DNA of 64,000 bases from Streptomyces sp. SAI-135 (GTDB lineage: Bacteria; Actinomycetota; Actinomycetes; Streptomycetales; Streptomycetaceae), in assembly GCF_029893805.1 (NCBI RefSeq), contig NZ_JARXYP010000002.1:2480001-2544000 (forward strand), written 5' to 3'. Within the stretch, counting starts at the first letter, position 1; each line of letters starts with the position of its first letter. Below the pieces are notes generated by a model. It worked only from the letters and a program-made list of their open reading frames with translations. It had not been told where the DNA came from and did not search any database. Shown piece after piece: positions 59,049-64,000 of this stretch. A program made the translations under genes and the position numbers.

Positions 59049-60782
59049 TTACGACGCGCTGGGGCTCGGCGAGGGGCTCGCCGGGGCGTCCGTGGAGGTG
59101 TCCGTGGCGGCCGCCACGGTCAGCGTCACGTCGAGTGTCGCGCCGCCCGCGGTGGTGATGCGGAGCAGATAGGTGCCGGTGGTGTCGTCGGCGTAGAGCT
59201 GCGGCAGCTTCAGCAGGCCGTCCGCGTCCGTCGTCAGACCCGTCAGGGTGCGGACGGTCTTGCCGTCGGCGTCCTTGAAGTAGGGGCCCTTGTCGTTCGC
59301 GGTGGCGTCGTCGGCCGACTTGATCAGGGTCGCGGTGGCGGCGACCTTGTCCGCGACGGCGTCCTTGTAGGTGGCCTTGACCTGGACGGCGTCGGTGAAC
59401 TGGCCGCCCGGAGTGCAGGTCAGCGCGGTGTCGCCGGTGCGGACGAGGGCGTCGGCGACGCGCTGGGTCACGGTGGCCGAGTAGATCGGGCCGGTGACCG
59501 TACGGCCGATGAGCGTCGCCCTGACCGCGAAGCTGCCGGTGGTCTCGCCGGCCTGGAGCGCGGGCGCGGTGGCCACGCCGGAGGCGTTGGTGAGGGCGGT
59601 GGCGACCTTCTCGCCGCCGGCGAAGGTGGCGTCGGTGTCGCCGACGATCGTGTAGCGGATCCGGACCTTGGCGACGCCCTTGCCGGCCGCGTTCTCCGCC
59701 TTGGTGCTGATCTTCTCGGAGAACGCGTCGCCCGCCATGGCGGTCAGCTTCGCGGTGCCCGAGTCCTCCAGGTGGTCCACCGACTGGGTGGGGGTGACCG
59801 GAGTCGAGGGCGGAGTGGTCGGGGTCCCCGACGGGGGCGGAGTGGTCGACGGCGGGGTCGTGCTCGGCGAGCCGGGCGTGGTCGGCCTCGGCGTGTGCGG
59901 CGCGCTCGGAGTCGAGGGCGAGGACGGCGAGGTGGTCGAGCCGCTGCCGCCGTCGCTGCGGTTGCCCGGGAGGGTGCCGGTGCCGTCGGGGATCTCGTGG
60001 GTGCCCTTGCGGAAGTACTCCAGCCACGAAAGGACCGTGTTCACGTAGTGCCGCGAGGGGTTGTAGCTGAGGATCGCCCGGTCCAGGTCGGCGCTGTCCG
60101 ACAGGTCCCAGCTGTAGCGGCACAGGTAGTGACCGGTGGCGAGAGCGGCGTCGTAGATGTTGTTCGGGTCCTTCACCCCGTCGCCGTTGCCGTCGCGGCC
60201 GGCCCACGCCCAGGTGGACGGGATGAACTGCATGGGACCGACGGCCGAGTCGTAGGCGGTGTCGCCGTCGTAGGCACCGTTGTCGGTGTCCTTGATGAGC
60301 GCGAAGCCGTTGCCGTCGAGCTGGGGACCGAGGATCTTGGAGGTGGTGGTGCCGTCCGCGTCGACCCGGCCGCCGCGGGCCTGGCCCGACTCGACCTGGC
60401 CGATGGCGGCGAGGAGCTGCCAGGGCAGGTTGCAGCCGGGCTTGGACTCCTGGAGTTCGGCCGCCGCCTTCTTGTAGGCGTCGAGCACGGTCGCGGGTAT
60501 GCCCGCCGTGGACTCGACCGGAGAGGTGGTGGAGGTGCCGTCGGTCGGCGCGGGGCTCGGGGTGTTCAGCGGCGGCAGGTCCGTGTAGTACGGCGAGTTG
60601 CCGGTCGCGCCGTCACCGGTGGCCTCGTCGGGAGAGGGCTGGGCGTCGGCGGCGGTGGATCTGCCGTGGTCGTCGACGGTGGCTCCCGGAGCCTGGGAGG
60701 CGGACAGTGCCGCGACCGCGGCCGCGGCCACGGCGGTGGTCACCGCTCCCTTGCGCAGCCTCCTGCCGAATTGCGCCGCCAT
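59049..60782 (-). CDS. Secreted lytic transglycosylase with C-terminal beta domains
   Basis: A 577-residue secreted protein. A Sec signal peptide (about residues 1-34) precedes a soluble lytic transglycosylase domain of the SLT/MltB-like type (about 95-260): catalytic Glu131 is in AIGQVESGQARGG, with GPMQFIPSTWAWAGRDGNGDG downstream, which cleaves murein between MurNAc and GlcNAc with anhydro-product formation. A Ser/Thr/Pro linker follows (about 275-345), then about 225 residues of beta-rich repeats resembling bacterial Ig-like adhesion domains. The tail is DAPASPSPSPSAS. It likely acts in cell-wall remodelling at growth or sporulation. Confidence 0.9.
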   Translation of the reverse strand: MAAQFGRRLRKGAVTTAVAAAAVAALSASQAPGATVDDHGRSTAADAQPSPDEATGDGATGNSPYYTDLPPLNTPSPAPTDGTSTTSPVESTAGIPATVLDAYKKAAAELQESKPGCNLPWQLLAAIGQVESGQARGGRVDADGTTTSKILGPQLDGNGFALIKDTDNGAYDGDTAYDSAVGPMQFIPSTWAWAGRDGNGDGVKDPNNIYDAALATGHYLCRYSWDLSDSADLDRAILSYNPSRHYVNTVLSWLEYFRKGTHEIPDGTGTLPGNRSDGGSGSTTSPSSPSTPSAPHTPRPTTPGSPSTTPPSTTPPPSGTPTTPPSTPVTPTQSVDHLEDSGTAKLTAMAGDAFSEKISTKAENAAGKGVAKVRIRYTIVGDTDATFAGGEKVATALTNASGVATAPALQAGETTGSFAVRATLIGRTVTGPIYSATVTQRVADALVRTGDTALTCTPGGQFTDAVQVKATYKDAVADKVAATATLIKSADDATANDKGPYFKDADGKTVRTLTGLTTDADGLLKLPQLYADDTTGTYLLRITTAGGATLDVTLTVAAATDTSTDAPASPSPSPSAS

Positions 60783-61090
60783 AAAGTGAACCCCTCCTGT
60801 GGACGCCCGAGCGCCCTTCTCCGTCTGTCGCTCTCGTCCAGTTGTGACGGTCGAACCGTCCTGGAGGTTGCCCCTGTGACGCGCGGCAATTCCTGATTCG
60901 CACGTTCGACCGAGCTCCCCAGCGCGGTGACCCGTGTGACCCTACGACAACTTCCTTTCCTCGGACACCGGTTCGTGCCCGATATTCACCGGTTGGCCAT
61001 GTTCGATCGGTGCGGGTTCGCGTCGCCCATACTGGAGGGGACCGATCACCCGGGCCGCCGCCCGGCCAACACCCGCCGCGAGGAGCCCCG
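60783..61090. other. Divergent regulatory interval, transglycosylase / DUF4184
   Basis: A 308-base non-coding region. GACGGT-CGA-ACCGTC (60846-60860) is a short perfect palindrome in the transglycosylase leader. A c-di-AMP (ydaO) riboswitch, often found before such genes in Streptomyces, was looked for and its conserved segments are absent. No convincing -35/-10 pair was picked out. Confidence 0.5.
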
Positions 61091-61939
61091 TTGCCGTTCA
61101 CCCTGAGCCACGCGGCGGCGGTACTGCCCGCGGTGCGCACCGACGGAACGGGCCGGGGCCGACTGGTTCCGGCCGTGCTCGTGGCCGGATCCTTCTCGCC
61201 CGACATGACCTACTACGCGGCAAGTGTCGTGTCCGGGGCGATGGAGTTCGGCACCGTCACCCACTCCTTCCCGGGCGTCCTCACGATCGACGTGCTCGTC
61301 GCCTGGGCGCTGGTGGGGCTGTGGCTGCTGCTGCGAGAGCCGCTGGTGGCCCTGCTGCCGCGAAACCGACAGGGCAGGGTGGCGGCGCTGCTGCGCTGCG
61401 GGGCGCCACGCGCACGCGTGCGTACGGCACTGGCCGTGCGCTGGTACGCCTCCGCCGTGGTCGGAGCGCTGACCCATGTCGTGTGGGACGCGTTCACCCA
61501 TCACGACCGGTGGGGGGTGCGGCTGTTCCCCGTCCTGGGCCGGGAGCTGGCCGGGTCCCCTCTGTACTGGTACCTCCAGTACGGCGGTTCGGCGCTGGCC
61601 GCGGTGGTGCTCGCCGTGTTCTGCGGGTACGCCCTGCGCCGCGCGCCCGCGGCGGCCGGGCCGCTCGGTGTCCCCGCGCTGTCGGTGCGGGACCGATGGT
61701 GGGCCCTGGCCGTGATCGGCGGGTGCATGACGGTGGCCGCGCTGCAGCGGGCCTCGCGGTGGTGGGCGTACTGGGGCTCCACCGCAAAGCCCTGGGAACT
61801 GATCCCGACCCTGTGCTTCGGCGCGGGCGCCGGGCTGGTGCTCGGGGTGCTGCTGTACGCCGCGGGCGTCAGGCTGTGGCGTCCGGCCCCGGTGTCCGGC
61901 GCCGGCCGGGAGGAGGCCGGTCTCCCGCTCGCTCGCTGA
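61091..61939 (+). CDS. DUF4184-family membrane protein
   Basis: A 282-residue protein with five or six membrane helices. PFTLSHAAAVLPAV at the start, SFSPDMTYYAA, THSFPGVLTIDVL and GALTHVVWDAFTHHDRWGVRLFP are the family signature; several His residues (HSF, THVVWD, HH) suggest a metal or catalytic site. The start is TTG at 61091, preferred because AGGAG lies 7 bases upstream and the family starts with this segment. Function unknown. Its 3' end is overlapped by the antisense gene at 61869. Confidence 0.88.
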   Translation: MPFTLSHAAAVLPAVRTDGTGRGRLVPAVLVAGSFSPDMTYYAASVVSGAMEFGTVTHSFPGVLTIDVLVAWALVGLWLLLREPLVALLPRNRQGRVAALLRCGAPRARVRTALAVRWYASAVVGALTHVVWDAFTHHDRWGVRLFPVLGRELAGSPLYWYLQYGGSALAAVVLAVFCGYALRRAPAAAGPLGVPALSVRDRWWALAVIGGCMTVAALQRASRWWAYWGSTAKPWELIPTLCFGAGAGLVLGVLLYAAGVRLWRPAPVSGAGREEAGLPLAR

Positions 61940-62321
61940 CGGCGTCCACGGCCGCGGGCGCGATGAACACCGTCATGGTGGGCATCGGACGGGACCGGGG
62001 CAGCAGGGTGAGGGCGAGAGCGAGATAACCGAGCGCCAGCTCGGCCCACAGCCGAGGGCCGGAGGGCTCCTCTGCCACGGCGTCCCGGTCGCGGCGGGTG
62101 ACGCGGTGCCGTAGCTCTGCGGCGGCGTGGCGCAGGGGACCGAGGCGAGCCCTTGCACGCGCCCGGTGCAGGAAGGTCGCCAGGTCGAAGGGGATGCGGG
62201 CGGTGCTTGCGGCGGCCGCGTGGGCCGAAACCGGGGGGCGTACGGACGGGGCCTGCTCGGCGTGCGCCTGTGCCTGCGCCCGTCCGGGGGCCGCCCGGCG
62301 GTGAAGCATGCGTATACCCAT
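61869..62321 (-). CDS. Hypothetical protein overlapping DUF4184 on the opposite strand
   Basis: A 150-residue protein, basic, with an Ala/Arg-rich N-terminus and one hydrophobic segment (LWAELALGYLALALTLLP). Support for coding is the GC-biased third position along the frame and a plausible AGGA before the ATG at 62321. Against it, 71 bases of its 3' end lie antisense to the DUF4184 gene. I recall similar short proteins in Streptomyces but cannot confirm. No function is suggested; the reading is moderate confidence only. Confidence 0.5.
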   Translation of the reverse strand: MGIRMLHRRAAPGRAQAQAHAEQAPSVRPPVSAHAAAASTARIPFDLATFLHRARARARLGPLRHAAAELRHRVTRRDRDAVAEEPSGPRLWAELALGYLALALTLLPRSRPMPTMTVFIAPAAVDAVSERAGDRPPPGRRRTPGPDATA

Positions 62322-62438
62322 GACGGCATCCTGGCCGGGGCGCGGGGGGAGGGGGCGGTTGGGGGGTCCACGCGAGTGACGGGGCCTCCGGCGGTTGGGC
62401 GGGGCGCCTAGGGGGTGCCGGGTTCGGTGGTGGGGCGG

Positions 62439-62482
62439 GTGCGGGTCCGTCGTTGCTTGTCGCGCAGTTCCCCGCGCCCCTG
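62439..62482 (+). repeat. Copy of the dispersed intergenic repeat
   Basis: GTGCGGGTCCGTC followed by GTCGCGCAGTTCCCCGCGCC, matching the 32221-32405 cluster. Confidence 0.75.
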
Positions 62483-62774
62483 GGTAGGCGCAGTCACCGG
62501 CGCCACGACGGGCCGTTCGTCACCTCGTCCGCCGCGACGAACCGTTCGCCGAACCGCGCGCCCCCGTGAGCCGTCAGTCGCGTACGGCGGGAAGGGGACG
62601 GGGTGGGGGGTGTCCGCCCGCAGCGGCCGGCGTCCGTTACAGGGCCCCTTCTTCGAGGGACCGAGCCGCCGGACCGAGGACGGATACCCCCCACCCCGGC
62701 ACCGACCCCACCACCGGACCGTATGCGCTACACGAGCCCCCACCGAAGCCGTCACGGGCCGCCGCAGGCATCTC

Positions 62775-62825
62775 AGGGGCGCGGGGAACTGCGCACAACG
62801 CCCGCCCCCACCGAACCCGCACACA
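62775..62825 (-). repeat. Inverted copy of the dispersed intergenic repeat
   Basis: The reverse complement of the same element (AGGGGCGCGGGGAACTGCGC core, ending in ACCCGCAC). With the copy at 62439 it forms a large inverted pair of about 290-base spacing. Confidence 0.7.
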
Positions 62826-62826
62826 C

Positions 62827-64000
62827 TCAGTGCGCCGCGGACTCCCAGTCCGTCCCGTCCCCCACCGAGACCCCCAGCGGCACCCTCAAGTGCACCGCGT
62901 CCGACATCTCCCGCCGGACGATCTCCTCCGCCGCCGCCCGCTCCCCCGGCGCGACCTCCAGCACGATTTCGTCGTGGACCTGGAGCAGCATGCGGGACGC
63001 GAGACCGGCGTCGGCCAGCGCACCGTCCACCTTGAGCATCGCGATCTTGACGATGTCCGCCGCCGTCCCCTGGATCGGCGCGTTGAGCGCCATCCGCTCG
63101 GCCGCCTCACGCCGCTGACGGTTGTCGCTGTTGAGGTCGGGAAGGTAGCGCCGGCGCCCGAACAGCGTCGCCGTGTACCCCGTGGCCCGCGCCTCGTCGA
63201 CCGCCCGCCGCAGATAGTCCCGCACCCCGCCGAACCGCTCGAAGTACGCGTCCATCAACGCCCGCGCCTCCCCCGCCTCGATGTTCAGCTGCTGCGAGAG
63301 CCCGAACGCGGACAGCCCGTACGCCAGCCCGTACGACATCGCCTTGATCTTGCGCCGCATCTCCGCGTCGACCGCGTCGGGCTCGACCGCGAAGACCTGG
63401 GAGGCGGCCGTGGTGTGCAGGTCCTCTCCGGAGGTGAACGCCTCGATGAGCCCCGCGTCCTCGGAGAGGTGGGCCATCACCCGCAGCTCGATCTGGCTGT
63501 AGTCCGCGGTCATGAGGGACTCGAAGCCCTCCCCGACCACGAAACCGCGCCGGATCGCCCGCCCTTCGTCGGTGCGGACCGGGATGTTCTGGAGGTTCGG
63601 GTCCGTCGACGACAGACGGCCCGTCGCCGCGACCGTCTGGTTGAACGTCGTGTGGATACGGCCGTCCGCGGCGATCGTCTTGATCAGGCCCTCCACGGTC
63701 ACCCGCAGCTTGGCCTGCTCACGGTGCCGGAGCATGATCACCGGCAGTTCGTTGTCCGTCTGGGTCGCCAGCCACGCGAGCGCGTCGGCGTCCGTGGTGT
63801 AGCCGGTCTTCGTCTTCTTTGTCTTCGGCAGGCCCAGCTCGCCGAAGAGGACTTCCTGCAACTGCTTGGGCGAGCCGAGGTTGAACTCGTGGCCGGCCGC
63901 CGCGTGCGCCTCCTTGACGGCCTGCTGGACCGCGCCGGCGAACATCTGCTCCATGGCCTCCAGGTGGGCCCGGTCGGCCGCGCGATGCCGTGCCGCTCCA
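62827..64000 (-). CDS. polA: DNA polymerase I, C-terminal part (cut by the window edge)
   Basis: The last 390 or so codons of PolA; the 5' part lies beyond position 64000 and the frame is open to the edge. The palm/fingers motifs are intact: motif A DYSQIELRVMAHLSED, motif B RRKIKAMSYGLAYG, and motif C LQVHDEIVLE, all needed for nucleotide addition. PolA fills gaps in repair and removes primers. The 5'-nuclease and 3'-exonuclease-like domains are not in view, so their state is unknown. It ends with DWESAAH at 62827. Confidence 0.97.
   Translation of the reverse strand, partial: GAARHRAADRAHLEAMEQMFAGAVQQAVKEAHAAAGHEFNLGSPKQLQEVLFGELGLPKTKKTKTGYTTDADALAWLATQTDNELPVIMLRHREQAKLRVTVEGLIKTIAADGRIHTTFNQTVAATGRLSSTDPNLQNIPVRTDEGRAIRRGFVVGEGFESLMTADYSQIELRVMAHLSEDAGLIEAFTSGEDLHTTAASQVFAVEPDAVDAEMRRKIKAMSYGLAYGLSAFGLSQQLNIEAGEARALMDAYFERFGGVRDYLRRAVDEARATGYTATLFGRRRYLPDLNSDNRQRREAAERMALNAPIQGTAADIVKIAMLKVDGALADAGLASRMLLQVHDEIVLEVAPGERAAAEEIVRREMSDAVHLRVPLGVSVGDGTDWESAAH

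Larger units (their letters stand above)
62322..62826. other. Non-coding interval with dispersed repeats
   Basis: A 505-base gap downstream of polA. It contains a forward dispersed repeat at 62439 and a reverse one at 62775, listed separately. Between them the plus strand reads in open frames, but these lack coding composition. No terminator of polA could be chosen with confidence. Confidence 0.5.

Noticed and set aside
60783..61020. c-di-AMP (ydaO) riboswitch before the lytic transglycosylase
   Set aside because: Expected by analogy with other wall hydrolase genes, but the conserved segments of the ydaO class are absent in the leader.
1..64000. tRNA, rRNA, CRISPR, IS elements, phage genes
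   Set aside because: No cloverleaf-like gene, repeat-spacer array, transposase or integrase protein was recognised in any frame. tRNA detection by eye is not exhaustive.

Overview
This 64 kb window is chromosomal DNA from a high-GC actinomycete, almost certainly a Streptomyces. The evidence is third-position GC close to saturation, frequent GTG and some TTG starts, GTGA/ATGA stop-start overlaps, and lineage-typical families (DUF397 beside an XRE regulator, SPW_0924, TerD paralogues, MHYT, DUF3068). Gene order from an MBL hydrolase through aroQ, uvrB, coaE and rpsA to polA also resembles the conserved core of Streptomyces chromosomes; that comparison is from memory, not a search. No rRNA, tRNA, CRISPR array, insertion sequence, prophage or secondary-metabolite cluster was seen.

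Layout. 0-9 kb: an MBL-fold hydrolase, a polar amino-acid ABC importer, type II dehydroquinase (aroQ), an S66 peptidase, an MHS transporter, a Ca2+/H+ antiporter, and terC behind a likely yybP-ykoY Mn2+ riboswitch. 9-17 kb: a TerD fusion protein, a TerD protein, uvrB, an MHYT membrane protein, a secreted phosphodiesterase and ogt. 17-25 kb: an internally deleted formaldehyde dehydrogenase remnant, the psuG-psuK pseudouridine pair, corA, and CBS, kinase-like and DUF2293 proteins. 25-32 kb: an orphan gltD, an AhpD-like protein facing a MocR regulator, and a four-gene XRE/DUF397/HATPase regulatory module. 32-42 kb: dispersed repeats, an ABC exporter, DUF899, an amidohydrolase, an EEP-fold enzyme, a FUSC protein, a nucleotidyltransferase, RidA and GNAT. 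42-45 kb: a GntR-controlled NCS1 permease with a racemase. 45-52 kb: a peptidase, a family-5 uracil-DNA glycosylase, an S4 protein, DoxX, a methyltransferase, TPR, coaE and PAC2. 52-64 kb: rpsA, a methyltransferase with no canonical start, hrpB, DUF3068, a secreted lytic transglycosylase, DUF4184, and the 3' part of polA running off the window edge.

Functional links. DNA maintenance is over-represented (uvrB, ogt, UDG, polA). uvrB and ogt carry near-identical copies of the LexA-independent, PafBC-type DNA-damage promoter placed for leaderless transcription. Many genes are convergent pairs sharing a hairpin terminator, and several divergent pairs have readable operators (GntR palindrome, MocR direct repeats, inverted repeats in the XRE/HATPase module). 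I see no single clearly unprecedented system. The most useful leads are the paired damage promoters, the methyltransferase start, the formaldehyde dehydrogenase deletion, the TerD fusion, the XRE-module operators, and several repeat families.
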